Shown: positions 26,001 to 36,357 of the stretch, one piece after another | Position numbering within the stretch: position 1 is the first letter of the stretch | How the letters are laid out: each line of letters opens with the position of its first letter | Source of the DNA: Aquimarina brevivitae | GTDB taxonomy: Bacteria > Bacteroidota > Bacteroidia > Flavobacteriales > Flavobacteriaceae | DNA: 64,000 nucleotides | Assembly (NCBI RefSeq): GCF_004216895.1 | Contig: NZ_SGXE01000002.1 | Coordinates: 496,001-560,000 of the forward strand | Direction: 5' to 3' | Made by a program: the position numbers and the translations under genes | The notes under the pieces: generated by a model | The model's input: the letters and a program-made list of their open reading frames with translations, nothing else | The model's database searches: none | What the model was told of the DNA's origin: nothing

Positions 26001-26678
26001 ATGATAGATTTAGAGCTATTAGCATATTTAGAAGCGTGTATGACAGACAGGCGAAAAGAACTCTATAAAAGCGTTTTAAAGGAGCGAACAAATCATTTTA
26101 CAGTAGCTATTGAAGATGTATATCAATTGCATAATACCAGTGCAGTGATTCGGAGCTGTGATGTTTTTGGTATTCAAAATGTACACGTAATTGAAGAGAT
26201 AAATGCCAAGCGTATTGATCGAGAAATTGCTATGGGAGCTCAGAAATGGGTGGATATTAACCGGCATGCTACGACAAAGGTGTGTATCAAAACATTACGC
26301 AATAAAGGATATCAAATCATTGCTACCACACCGCATAACGACTCCGTAACGCTTGCTGATTTTGATGTTAGTAAACCTGCTGCTTTTTTCTTTGGACAAG
26401 AACAAAAAGGATTGAGCGATCAGGTTTTTGATCAAGCTGATGGTTTGATTCATATACCTATGGTGGGTTTTACGGAAAGCTTAAATATTTCGGTTTCGGC
26501 AGCGATTATTTTGCAATCTGTTACCAGTAAGCTAAAAAGAAGTGAAATTGCCTGGCAATTATCAGAAGAAGAAGTGTTAGCTAAACGATTGGATTGGGTG
26601 AAAAAAAGTGTCAAAAGCTATGACCAGGTAGTAGCTCGTTTTTACACGTTGCAACAGCAAAAGCAAAATAAGGATTAG
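26001..26678 (+). CDS. TrmH/SpoU family RNA 2'-O-methyltransferase
   Basis: The protein has 225 residues. The SpoU SAM-binding knot region is clear: HNTSAVIRSCDVFGIQNVHVIE (motif 1), FFFGQEQKGLSDQVF (motif 2) and IPMVGFTESLNISVSAAII (motif 3). Its length and the N-terminal extension fit TrmH, which methylates Gm18 in tRNA, but the family also includes rRNA methyltransferases, so I do not give a symbol. It is convergent with the carboxypeptidase-regulatory protein, overlapping it by 4 bases. Confidence 0.88.
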   Translation: MIDLELLAYLEACMTDRRKELYKSVLKERTNHFTVAIEDVYQLHNTSAVIRSCDVFGIQNVHVIEEINAKRIDREIAMGAQKWVDINRHATTKVCIKTLRNKGYQIIATTPHNDSVTLADFDVSKPAAFFFGQEQKGLSDQVFDQADGLIHIPMVGFTESLNISVSAAIILQSVTSKLKRSEIAWQLSEEEVLAKRLDWVKKSVKSYDQVVARFYTLQQQKQNKD

Positions 26679-27427
26679 TCACGTTCTAATACGCGATACT
26701 CTTCATAGCACTCGCTAATCGCATCTAAAATTTGAAGGTCATTGGCAAATTTTATAAAATCCGCGGAGTAATTACAATTTCTTAGAATTTCATCGATATC
26801 CAAGCGTTCTACTTGCAATAAAGCAGTAAGCGTTGCTCTGTCAAATTTATTTTCCAATAGATTGCGAATTTCATCGTCTTTTTTCATTTTTCGGAGTTTT
26901 TTGAGCTCCTTTGATCGTTTTGAAAAAATACTATACAAAAAATCTGCGGGATTAAATATAGCACCCAGTACCTTGTTGACCGCACCGGGTTGCTTACTTC
27001 CTCCTTCATATCCTGAATTGAGTCCAGAAATACTGTACCTGTAATTGTTGTAAACAGGAATACGCTTAGCATCAATTTCTAAATATCCGGTAAGTTGAAC
27101 ATCTGCTAGTACCACCTCTTCTAAGGCGATACCTAGTTCTGTCATTTTAATTTTTACAGCACCGAATTTGATCCAGTCATTAGTAACACGGACCTTAAGT
27201 GGTTTAAAACCAATATATGAAAAGTAAAGCGTGTCATTAACTTCAGCCTGTACCGTAAACTCCCCATCGGGTTTGGTTACCGTTCCTATTACTTGACTAA
27301 GGTTAATGACATGGACATTTTGTAGCACCCTATCGTCCGCAGCATTTAAAACGGTACCCGAAACACTGTTCTGAGCCGTTGCATAAAGCGTACATAAGGT
27401 GAAAATGAATAAAAGTTTACTCTTCAT
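26675..27427 (-). CDS. Exported protein with a carboxypeptidase-regulatory-like domain
   Basis: The protein has 250 residues with a signal peptide ending at CTLYATAQ. An Ig-like carboxypeptidase D regulatory domain follows (about 20-100): SVSGTVLNAADDRVLQNVHV, IGTVTKPDGEFTV and LYFSYIGFKPL. The remaining ~150 residues have a YRYSISGLNSGYEGG stretch and a charged helical region; no enzyme motif is seen. This architecture is common in Bacteroidota envelope proteins of unknown role. Confidence 0.8.
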   Translation of the reverse strand: MKSKLLFIFTLCTLYATAQNSVSGTVLNAADDRVLQNVHVINLSQVIGTVTKPDGEFTVQAEVNDTLYFSYIGFKPLKVRVTNDWIKFGAVKIKMTELGIALEEVVLADVQLTGYLEIDAKRIPVYNNYRYSISGLNSGYEGGSKQPGAVNKVLGAIFNPADFLYSIFSKRSKELKKLRKMKKDDEIRNLLENKFDRATLTALLQVERLDIDEILRNCNYSADFIKFANDLQILDAISECYEEYRVLERD

Positions 27428-27495
27428 ATATACTATAGACGTTCTTTTAGCGAAAATATGACATAAAAATCAAGCCAAACTTATAATAGTGTTAA

Positions 27496-29256
27496 TTATT
27501 TTCGATCACTACGTTTTCTGCTATCTCTTTTTCGTCCACTTTTTTGCTTTCCAGCATTGTCATTTTTTCTCTTTCCGCTGAACCTTTCTTCTTTACCAAA
27601 GTTTTTTCTTTTTCTTCCGCCGCCTTTTCTTTTTCCGCCTCTTCCTGCTCCTCTGGAATCTTTGGATACTTCAACATTAATCTTTCTTCCTTGCATCTGA
27701 AAATCTCCAAATACAGCAAGTACTTTGTCTACGTGCTCCTCATCAGTGTTAAAAAACGAAAAGTTTTGCTTTACATCCACTCGGCTTACGGCGTCTTGTC
27801 CTAATTCCAATACTTCTTTAAGGAAGTCCTTTAATGACATCCAATCAAAACCATCTTTTTCTCCTACATTAATAAAGTATCTCGTTGAACCAGCTCCTGA
27901 GCCAGAGAAAGTATCTCGACCGTTATCGCCTCCAGTTACATTCAAATCTTTCGATTTTTTGTAGTAATTATGGAATCGACTAAATTCTACTGTGAAGAAT
28001 TTTTTAATCAATTCTTCTTTGGTAAAATCTTCTAACACTTCATTAATGGAAGGTAGATAGGCATCAATCTCGTGATTTATTTCTGATTTTTTAATATCAT
28101 TAGCCAAATGAAATAACTGAATTTGACATATTTCCTCACCACCAGGTATTTCTTTCTTTTCAAAACTTTTTTTGATAATACGTTCTATATTGCGAATTTT
28201 TCGTTCCTCACTTTTAGATACGATTACCATAGATACTCCGCTTTTTCCTGCTCTACCTGTTCTACCACTTCTATGGGTATAGGTTTCTATTTCGTCTGGT
28301 AACTGATAATTGATTACGTGGGTTACATCATCTACGTCAATACCTCTTGCAGCTACATCTGTAGCTACTAGCATTTGTATTTGGTTATTTCTAAAACTTT
28401 TCATCACCAAATCTCTTTGGTTTTGACTTAAGTCTCCGTGTAAAGCAGCAGCATTATACCCATCTACAATTAGGTTTTCGGCAACCTTTTGAGTATCTCT
28501 TTTTGTTCTACAAAAGATAACAGAAAATATATCAGGATTGGCATCAGCTAATCGTTTTAATGCCAGGTAACGATCTCTGTGGTTGACTACGTAGTACTCA
28601 TGAGATACATTTTTTGATCCTGTGTTTTTATGCCCTACTGTTATTTCAACAGGTTTATTCATAAAACGCTTAGCGATTTCTGACACTTCTTTGGGCATAG
28701 TGGCAGAAAATAACCAAGTATGTTTTGATTTTGGAGTATGGGATAAAATGGTTTTGATATCCTCATAGAACCCCATATTCAGCATTTCGTCAGCTTCGTC
28801 TAGGATGCAATATCCAATATTAGAAATGTCAACTAATTTTCTGTTGATCATATCTTGCATTCGGCCTGGAGTGGCCACAACAATCTGTGATCCTTTTTTA
28901 ATTTGTTTAGCTTGATCGGTAATACTAGCACCTCCATAAATAGCTGTAACATTTAGCTGAGGAATGAATTTAGCGTAGTTTTTTAACTCATTTGTTATTT
29001 GCAAACAGAGTTCTCTGGTAGGAGAGAGGATTAATCCCTGGGTTATCTTACTATCGGCATTGGTTTTTTCGATAAGAGGAAAACCGAACGCTGCGGTTTT
29101 TCCAGTTCCTGTTTGTGCAAGTGCAACCATATCGGTTTCTTCATTTAACAAAACAGGGATGGCCTTTTCTTGTACATCACTAGGGGTTTCGAACCCCATT
29201 TCCTTTACTGCTTTAAGAATTTCTTCGCCAAGGCCTAGCGCTTCAAATTTGTTCAT
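27496..29256 (-). CDS. DEAD-box RNA helicase with DbpA-type C-terminal RNA-binding domain
   Basis: The protein has 586 residues. Helicase motifs in order are AQTGTGKTAAFGFP (motif I), PTRELCLQ (Ia), ILDEADEML (II), FSATMP (III), IIFCRTKR-like (IV), ATDVAARGIDVDDVTHVINY (V) and HRSGRTGRAGKSG (VI). A DbpA-like RNA-binding fold lies at about 455-530 (RYFINVGEKDGFDWMSLKDF). The tail is a long Lys/Arg/Gly-rich stretch (about 537-586) suited to non-specific RNA binding. Such helicases act in ribosome assembly or mRNA turnover. A TAnnTTTG promoter box sits directly upstream. Confidence 0.95.
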   Translation of the reverse strand: MNKFEALGLGEEILKAVKEMGFETPSDVQEKAIPVLLNEETDMVALAQTGTGKTAAFGFPLIEKTNADSKITQGLILSPTRELCLQITNELKNYAKFIPQLNVTAIYGGASITDQAKQIKKGSQIVVATPGRMQDMINRKLVDISNIGYCILDEADEMLNMGFYEDIKTILSHTPKSKHTWLFSATMPKEVSEIAKRFMNKPVEITVGHKNTGSKNVSHEYYVVNHRDRYLALKRLADANPDIFSVIFCRTKRDTQKVAENLIVDGYNAAALHGDLSQNQRDLVMKSFRNNQIQMLVATDVAARGIDVDDVTHVINYQLPDEIETYTHRSGRTGRAGKSGVSMVIVSKSEERKIRNIERIIKKSFEKKEIPGGEEICQIQLFHLANDIKKSEINHEIDAYLPSINEVLEDFTKEELIKKFFTVEFSRFHNYYKKSKDLNVTGGDNGRDTFSGSGAGSTRYFINVGEKDGFDWMSLKDFLKEVLELGQDAVSRVDVKQNFSFFNTDEEHVDKVLAVFGDFQMQGRKINVEVSKDSRGAGRGGKRKGGGRKRKNFGKEERFSGKRKNDNAGKQKSGRKRDSRKRSDRK

Positions 29257-29274
29257 ATAATTTCAAATAAGCGG

Positions 29275-29282
29275 CAAAGGTA
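29275..29282 (-). promoter_or_regulatory. Putative -7 promoter box for the DEAD-box helicase gene
   Basis: Minus strand TACCTTTG (TAnnTTTG consensus). A TTTG at 29308-29305 lies 22 bases further upstream as a candidate -33 element, slightly wider than usual spacing. Confidence 0.5.
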
Positions 29283-29424
29283 CGCTTTATTATTCTTTCC
29301 TTAACAAATAATCAGGATATTATTTTCTCTACAGTTGAGAACTATTTTCTTAAACCTAAGCGAGTTATAATATTGAATTCGACAAGGTATGATCAAAATG
29401 GTTCAACTAATAACGTACCATAAG

Positions 29425-30474
29425 CTACTCTACCAATTCGATTTCAAAAAGTTTACTCCAATTCTTTCCGGTTACATAGAGTTTACCGGTGTTATTATTA
29501 TAGGCAATACCGTTTAATACATCAAGATCAGGATGTTGTTTGACTTGGTTCCTTAAGCCTGCTAAGTTGATGACCGCCTCCAACGCGCCATTTTTTGGAT
29601 TTATAATGGCGATACCGTCTTTTTGCCAGGTGTTAGCGTAAATCTTTCCATTTACCCATTCCAATTCGTTAAAACGAGTTTTTACACTTTTATTAGTAGT
29701 GATTTGGATATACTCTATTTCTTTTAAGGTCTTGGGATCCAAAATCCATATTTTTTCAGTACCGTCGCTCTTGTAAATTTTTTGTCCATCATTACATAAT
29801 CCCCAACCTTCTTTACTTTGGTTGTAATCAAAGCTTCCTGTTTTTTCTAAATCCTTGAGGTTGTAAATAAATCCTTTCTTGGCTAACCAGGTAAGTTGAT
29901 AGATTTTATCATTAATGATGGTGATCCCTTCTGCAAAGTAATCCTGAGCAATTTCTTTTTTTACCAAAACTTCTCCAGTCTGGTAATCGGTTTTTCGCAG
30001 GGATGACAACCCGTTCTTTCCAGTACTTTCATATAAGGTGTCTTGATGAAACTCCAATCCCTGGGTAAATGCATTCCTATCGTGTGGATAAGTTTCAATG
30101 ATTTTATAAGAATATAATTTAGGTGCCTTATCATTGATAAAAAGTAATTTCTTAGAAACCGTATCTATATTACCCTGATAAAAGACCTGTGCTTTAATGT
30201 AGTGATTACCCAGTTTCTCGTCATCCAACTTTTCTGTAAAACTCAAAGTTGTCGTTCCTTTTGTTTTTTTAGCCTGTAATGTATAGGTCACCGAATCTAT
30301 GGGGATGTTTTCTAAGCTAATAATAGAAGCCGTTATTTCATCTCCAAGTTTATAAATACCTTTTTCATTATTCATTTTTATGGTGAAAAGCGTTTTTTTC
30401 TTTTCGGGATTACTTCCGCAAGAAAAGTTCAATACAGCTAAAAAGGTGACTAATAATATTTTACGAAAACACAT
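29425..30474 (-). CDS. Glutaminyl-peptide cyclotransferase lipoprotein
   Basis: The protein has 349 residues. The leader ends in a lipobox (LNFSCGS). The first ~110 residues form a beta-rich region, perhaps Ig-like. Residues ~115-349 match the plant/bacterial glutamine cyclotransferase family, a five-bladed beta-propeller: YPHDRNAFTQGLEF, YESTGKNGLSSLRKTD, EGITIINDKIYQLTW, FNELEWVNGKIYANTW and LNGIAYNNNTGKLYVTGK. The enzyme cyclises N-terminal Gln of exported peptides to pyroglutamate. This may matter for type 9 secretion cargo, whose N-termini are often pyroglutamate. It is divergent from the SRP RNA gene. Confidence 0.92.
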   Translation of the reverse strand: MCFRKILLVTFLAVLNFSCGSNPEKKKTLFTIKMNNEKGIYKLGDEITASIISLENIPIDSVTYTLQAKKTKGTTTLSFTEKLDDEKLGNHYIKAQVFYQGNIDTVSKKLLFINDKAPKLYSYKIIETYPHDRNAFTQGLEFHQDTLYESTGKNGLSSLRKTDYQTGEVLVKKEIAQDYFAEGITIINDKIYQLTWLAKKGFIYNLKDLEKTGSFDYNQSKEGWGLCNDGQKIYKSDGTEKIWILDPKTLKEIEYIQITTNKSVKTRFNELEWVNGKIYANTWQKDGIAIINPKNGALEAVINLAGLRNQVKQHPDLDVLNGIAYNNNTGKLYVTGKNWSKLFEIELVE

Positions 30475-30529
30475 GAGTTCTACTTAATTTTGAAGCAAGA
30501 TATTTATTTTAATCGGGTTTAAAAAATCA

Positions 30530-30559
30530 TTGTTTTATAGTAGAAAGATTGTATATTTG
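30530..30559 (+). promoter_or_regulatory. Putative promoter of the SRP RNA gene
   Basis: TATATTTG (30552-30559) is a full match to the Bacteroidota -7 box TAnnTTTG. A TTG core (30530-30532) lies 19 bases upstream at the -33 position. The box ends six bases before the RNA. Confidence 0.65.
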
Positions 30560-30564
30560 CACCC

Positions 30565-30658
30565 GGCAAGTCCTACACAACCAGCTCCTGTCGAATCCTC
30601 CAGGGCGGGAACGCAGCAAAGGTAGACGGTTGTAGCGGTGTGATGTAGGTAGCTTGCC
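30565..30658 (+). ncRNA. ffs: Signal recognition particle RNA, bacterial small (4.5S) type
   Basis: About 94 bases. Outer ends GGCAAG and CTTGCC pair. The next part (TCCTACACAACC with GGTTGTAGCGGTGTGATGTAGG) continues the long stem. The apical domain contains CTCCAGGGCGGGAACGCAG followed by CAAAGGTAG, the pattern of the Ffh-binding loop in Bacteroidota SRP RNAs. A T-run follows directly and serves as terminator. It acts with Ffh and FtsY in co-translational membrane targeting. End positions are set by the terminal pairing. Confidence 0.93.
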
Positions 30659-30771
30659 TTTTTTTGTGCGCTATATTGAAATCTTTTTCTTCAAAAGTAT
30701 ACCTTAAAGTCACTATTTCTTTTTTATCTAAAATTAATAGTATTATTGCACAAAACTAATCTTCTTCATAT

Positions 30772-31587
30772 ATGAAAACCAACGCCAAAGTAGTTTTAAT
30801 AACCGGCGGTTCATCAGGAATTGGAAAGTCAATTGCCGCCTATTTATCCAAAAATGGATATGTGGTTTATGGAACCAGTAGGAATCCTGAAAAATATGCC
30901 TCCATAACTGATTTCAAATTATTACAACTGGATGTGGGTGATAAAGCAACTATTAAAAGTGCTGTTGATCAAATCGTAGCTCAAGAAGGACGTTTAGATG
31001 TTTTGATTAACAATGCAGGCGCTGGAATTACTGGGCCCATTGAAGAAATCCCTGAAGAAGAGATACAACGCAATTTCGTAACGAACTATTTTGGACCTAT
31101 AAACGTGATCAAAAATGTATTGCCGGTAATGCGAATGCAGCAAAGTGGTCTTATTATAAATATTACCTCTATTGCGGGGTATATGGGGTTGCCCTATCGC
31201 GGAATATACTCAGCTTCTAAAGCAGCTTTGGAGATTACTACTGAGGCCTGGCGAATGGAACTGAAGTCTTTTAATATTGAAATGACGAACGTAGCCCCTG
31301 GAGATTTTGCAACAAATATAGCAGCAGGCCGCTATCACGCTCCTGTAATAGAAGGTTCGCCCTATGAACAGCCGTATGGAAAAACATTGCAGTTAATGGA
31401 TGCGCATGTGGATGATGGTAGTGACCCTCTTCAAATGGCTAAAGCGATACAATCCATAATTATCAAACAAAAACCCAAAGTACATTATAAGGTAGGTGCA
31501 TTTATGCAAAAATTTTCTGTGGTGTTAAAGCGACTCTTGCCGGATAAGACCTATGAAAAATTGTTGATGAATCATTATAAGTTGTAA
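30772..31587 (+). CDS. Short-chain dehydrogenase/reductase (SDR)
   Basis: The protein has 271 residues. Classical SDR features are the NAD(P)-binding TGGSSGIGKSIAAYL (about 10-24), LINNAGAGITGPIEE, catalytic Ser in ININITSIAGYMG-like context and Tyr-Lys in YRGIYSASKAALE, and the NVAPGDFAT segment. Arg/Ser after the second strand (TSRNPEKY) suggests NADP preference. The C-terminal 60 residues, with KVHYKVGAFMQKFSVVLKRLLP, resemble a subgroup with broad or unknown substrates. It stands alone between the SRP RNA and the transaldolase-like gene. Confidence 0.9.
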   Translation: MKTNAKVVLITGGSSGIGKSIAAYLSKNGYVVYGTSRNPEKYASITDFKLLQLDVGDKATIKSAVDQIVAQEGRLDVLINNAGAGITGPIEEIPEEEIQRNFVTNYFGPINVIKNVLPVMRMQQSGLIINITSIAGYMGLPYRGIYSASKAALEITTEAWRMELKSFNIEMTNVAPGDFATNIAAGRYHAPVIEGSPYEQPYGKTLQLMDAHVDDGSDPLQMAKAIQSIIIKQKPKVHYKVGAFMQKFSVVLKRLLPDKTYEKLLMNHYKL

Positions 31588-31673
31588 TTTAATATTCATA
31601 AAATAAGAAACAAAGCCATTGATTATTTATATCTTCGTGGCCAAATAATTGTAATATTTTAAATCAACATCAG

Positions 31674-32327
31674 ATGAAATTTTTTATAGATACAGCCAAT
31701 CTCGATCAGATCAAAGAAGCTCAAGATTTAGGAGTACTAGATGGAGTAACTACCAATCCGTCGTTGATGGCTAAGGAAGGCATCACAGGAAGAGAAAACA
31801 TAATCAATCACTATAAAAAAATATGTGATATCGTTACCGGTGATGTAAGTGCAGAGGTTATTGCTACAGATTTTGAAGGTATCATCAAAGAAGGAGAAGA
31901 ATTAGCGGCATTACACGATCAGATTATTGTTAAGGTTCCTATGATTAAGGAAGGGGTTAAAGCAATTAAATATTTTAGTGATAAGGGTATCAAAACCAAT
32001 TGTACCTTAGTTTTTTCAGCAGGGCAGGCTTTATTAGCAGCTAAAGCTGGAGCAACATATGTTTCACCATTTATTGGAAGGTTGGATGATATTTCTACTG
32101 ATGGTCTAAACCTAATTGCTGAAATACGATTGATTTATGATAACTACGGATTTGAAACCGAAATTTTAGCAGCTTCCGTAAGACATACAATGCACGTATT
32201 GGAATGTGCTAAAATAGGAGCTGATGTGATGACTGGACCGTTGTCTTCTATCGAAGGATTATTAAAACATCCATTAACGGACATTGGTTTAGCTAAATTT
32301 TTAGAAGACTATAAAAAAGGAAACTAA
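31674..32327 (+). CDS. Transaldolase-like / fructose-6-phosphate aldolase family protein
   Basis: The protein has 217 residues, the short TalC/MipB form. Motifs are [29 protein letters not shown], Schiff-base Lys87 in [28 protein letters not shown] and [10 protein letters not shown]. The family splits into true transaldolases (pentose phosphate pathway) and fructose-6-phosphate aldolases. The residue after the strand-5 region that separates them is not decisive here, and bacterial members of this length outside enterobacteria are usually transaldolases. No other sugar gene is near. Confidence 0.92.
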   Translation: MKFFIDTANLDQIKEAQDLGVLDGVTTNPSLMAKEGITGRENIINHYKKICDIVTGDVSAEVIATDFEGIIKEGEELAALHDQIIVKVPMIKEGVKAIKYFSDKGIKTNCTLVFSAGQALLAAKAGATYVSPFIGRLDDISTDGLNLIAEIRLIYDNYGFETEILAASVRHTMHVLECAKIGADVMTGPLSSIEGLLKHPLTDIGLAKFLEDYKKGN

Positions 32328-32365
32328 ATTAGGGTACTCCTTTTATTGAAATACAATAATTTATT

Positions 32366-33850
32366 TTAAGGTAAAGCTGCAGTCAATTGAGTTGCAGCTT
32401 TTTCTTTTGAGTTTTTGTAGTTTCTCAGGGTATTAATGAGTTGAGTTTCAAAAATAGGAGAGAACAGGTTGGCGTGAGCGTCTATAATATAACCGCTCTC
32501 ATCGATTAAAACTACCTTTTCTTTGTTATAGATTACGAATTCTTCTGTAGCGCATTTAGGGTGCTTAAACTCATATTCGGTAAGGGGGTTGTAGTTGTAA
32601 CGCTTGATCATTCCCTGCCAATTTTTTGTTTCTTCATCATTAATATTTACCGCAATAAAATCAATCTGTGGATAGAGTTTACTGTAGTAAAGCGCAGTTT
32701 TATGCGCTTTGATAGAATGATTGATATCATCTAAAGACCAAAAATAAAGCGCAGTTACAGGTTTGTTTAATAGAGATATAAGGTTGATTTCCTCTCCATC
32801 TGAGGTGATAAGCGCTTGATTAGGCACTTTACTACCTGGTTTTAGCTTATTGGTAGCGTTAGCCAGTTTAATCATATCCTTCTGTGAAGGTTCATTAGAA
32901 CTGACTTTAAGATAATAATTAAGTACTTCTTCAGAATATTCTTCGTTTCTGCTATCTAATAAAAAACGTGCGGTGATGCCACGCTGCATATTGTTTTTGA
33001 TATAAGGCTCAGTAACTACACTATCCACCAGCTGCAATTTATAATTGGTATTACCCACCGGATCTTGATAAAAACTTTTACCCTTGGCGTGGTTAACATA
33101 GGCTGCATTAGTGAAGTAATGATTTAAAAATCGATTATAGGAATACAACCTTTTTAAATCTGTATCATTAAAATCAATCTGCTTTCGGTAATCAAAAAAA
33201 GTGGAGGGTAAATCTTTTATTTCAGTCAGATCTGTAATTCCATAATGCCTGTAATGATAGAGTTCATAACGGGCGTAATAATCATATTCAAAGCTTGCTT
33301 TTAATATTTTTTGTGAAAACTCACTAAGCTTAATTTTTTTATTTAATCGTTTAAATTCCTTCAAACGAATTTTATATAGCGAATCCTGTTGTTTTATAAA
33401 TGCTTGAGGATCCATTCGAAAACCAGATTGCTGCAATTGATTGCGCTCTTCTTCATTCTGTAAGAATGATTCAATCAAAAAGTTGTTTTTCTTTGCTCCA
33501 TCTCCTGTAAAAACTAGGGATTCGTCAAATTCAAAGGTGTTTAATCGTAATAATAAACTGTCACCTTTTTCAATTAGTAAGAGCTGGTTTTCTGGATTGT
33601 GTTTAAAAGAATAAACACCATTCTCTATATCTTTTGTTTTGTATAAAAAACGATTGTTTGTATCTAATTTTACCGTATCCCCGATTCCTCTTTCCGAAAA
33701 AAGAATTATATAATCAGCATTAGGGTTGACTACTTCGCCACCAATATAGGTATACTCACGCTTTGGAGTGTCATTTGATCCAATACATCCAAAACAAAAA
33801 ATAAGGGGTGTAATAAATAGAAATAAAAGCTTCAGGGGACTTTTGAACAT
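32366..33850 (-). CDS. Thioredoxin-fold lipoprotein lacking the CxxC motif
   Basis: The protein has 494 residues. The lipobox is at LIFCFGC (Cys ~22). A beta-rich domain (about 33-115, YTYIGGEVVNPNADYIIL) resembles DUF4369-type N-domains. A helical middle (about 130-330) follows, then a TlpA-like thioredoxin fold (about 345-485: LISLLNKPVTALYFWSLDDI, IDFIAVNINDEETKNWQGM, VVLIDESGYIIDAHANL). Where TlpA/ResA proteins have WCxxC, this one reads LDDIN, so it cannot do thiol-disulfide chemistry. A role as a binding or scaffold protein in the periplasm is inferred. Confidence 0.8.
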   Translation of the reverse strand: MFKSPLKLLFLFITPLIFCFGCIGSNDTPKREYTYIGGEVVNPNADYIILFSERGIGDTVKLDTNNRFLYKTKDIENGVYSFKHNPENQLLLIEKGDSLLLRLNTFEFDESLVFTGDGAKKNNFLIESFLQNEEERNQLQQSGFRMDPQAFIKQQDSLYKIRLKEFKRLNKKIKLSEFSQKILKASFEYDYYARYELYHYRHYGITDLTEIKDLPSTFFDYRKQIDFNDTDLKRLYSYNRFLNHYFTNAAYVNHAKGKSFYQDPVGNTNYKLQLVDSVVTEPYIKNNMQRGITARFLLDSRNEEYSEEVLNYYLKVSSNEPSQKDMIKLANATNKLKPGSKVPNQALITSDGEEINLISLLNKPVTALYFWSLDDINHSIKAHKTALYYSKLYPQIDFIAVNINDEETKNWQGMIKRYNYNPLTEYEFKHPKCATEEFVIYNKEKVVLIDESGYIIDAHANLFSPIFETQLINTLRNYKNSKEKAATQLTAALP

Positions 33851-33968
33851 TAATAATTTACTTTACTGACTGACAGTCAAAAATAGCGGTATTGTACTGT
33901 TACTGATGTTAATGAATAGTTAATTGTATAATTCAGGAGGAATGTTTCCGGTTATGAAACGATTTTTC

Positions 33969-33976
33969 TACTTTTG
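33969..33976 (+). promoter_or_regulatory. Putative -7 promoter box for the ABC-F gene
   Basis: TACTTTTG matches TAnnTTTG, 35 bases upstream of the start. A TTTC at 33945-33948 is a near match for the -33 box at 20-base spacing. Confidence 0.5.
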
Positions 33977-34008
33977 CCGCAAAAATAATATATAACTATT
34001 TAATATAA

Positions 34009-35637
<1,629 letters not shown>

Positions 35638-35638
35638 T

Positions 35639-35668
35639 AAAAAATCCTGCTCTATGCAGGATTTTTTT
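35639..35668. terminator. Bidirectional terminator between ABC-F and TetR genes
   Basis: AAAATCCTGC, a 5-base loop and GCAGGATTTT form the hairpin, with a T-run on the right and an A-run on the left. It overlaps the last bases of the convergent TetR gene. Confidence 0.85.
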
Positions 35669-36266
35669 ATGCTTTTAAACCTTCTAGTTTTAGATACATA
35701 TATTCCTTTATCATTTCTCCTAAAACGATATCTGTATTATTAAAAAAGTGATGATCGGTTATCAGTTGACGTATAAAATATTCATCTAATTTACAGAGTA
35801 GGTCTACAGAGATTGGTTTGAATTGTTTGTTTTGAATCTCTGTGGTATAAAATACCTTTAAATCGTTAAGTAGTATCATTAAAAATTCTTCGATAATTTG
35901 CCAGGCCGTTGGAAAATGGATCTTTAATTGATTGAGGTAAAAAGGGGAGATATCCTGAGCTCCTTTAACCAATACATCAACTAAGTTTTCATATTGATTG
36001 CGGTAATCTTTGGTGTTCTTATGTAATGCTTTTCTATAGGTTTTTAAACTATCAATTCTTACTTGAGTAATGTATTCAAAGATTTCTTCTTTTGAGGTAA
36101 AATATTGATAAACGGTTGATTTACTTTTATTGAAAAGGGAGGAGAGATCGTCTATGGTCAACGAACCTAATTCTGTATGTACCAATTTGGGTAGAATGGC
36201 TTGTGTCCACTGCTCTACCTTTTGGCTCTTTACTTTTCTCTTTTTTTCAATTGCTTTTCTCCCCAT
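35667..36266 (-). CDS. TetR/AcrR family transcriptional regulator
   Basis: The protein has 199 residues. The N-terminal HTH (about 20-65) reads LVHTELGSLTIDDLSSLFN then KSKSTVYQYFTSKEEIFEYI, the TetR pattern with the recognition helix STVYQYF. The C-terminal ~130 residues form a helical ligand-binding domain without family-specific motifs. It is divergent from the GMC oxidoreductase gene with a 91-base gap holding an inverted repeat, so it most likely represses that gene and itself. A role in sterol or other lipid response is inference from the neighbour. Confidence 0.9.
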   Translation of the reverse strand: MGRKAIEKKRKVKSQKVEQWTQAILPKLVHTELGSLTIDDLSSLFNKSKSTVYQYFTSKEEIFEYITQVRIDSLKTYRKALHKNTKDYRNQYENLVDVLVKGAQDISPFYLNQLKIHFPTAWQIIEEFLMILLNDLKVFYTTEIQNKQFKPISVDLLCKLDEYFIRQLITDHHFFNNTDIVLGEMIKEYMYLKLEGLKA

Positions 36267-36285
36267 AAATTTAAATCTTCAAATA

Positions 36286-36313
36286 TCGAACTAAAATTTA
36301 TGTTTTAGTTTGA
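36286..36313. promoter_or_regulatory. Candidate TetR operator, inverted repeat
   Basis: AACTAAAA and TTTTAGTT are perfect 8-bp arms around a 6-base spacer. With one mismatch the arms extend to 11 bp (TCG ... TGA). It lies 20 bases upstream of the TetR start and 44 bases upstream of the oxidoreductase start, well placed to control both. Confidence 0.5.
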
Positions 36314-36357
36314 TTTTGTTGTATTTTTTCAATTTAAATATAAAAGTTGATAAGTTA

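Noticed and set aside
27492-27719. Minus-strand frame coding a Glu/Lys-rich peptide inside the DEAD-box helicase gene
   Set aside because: It is the out-of-frame reading of the Lys/Arg-rich helicase tail; charge-rich shadow frames are expected there.
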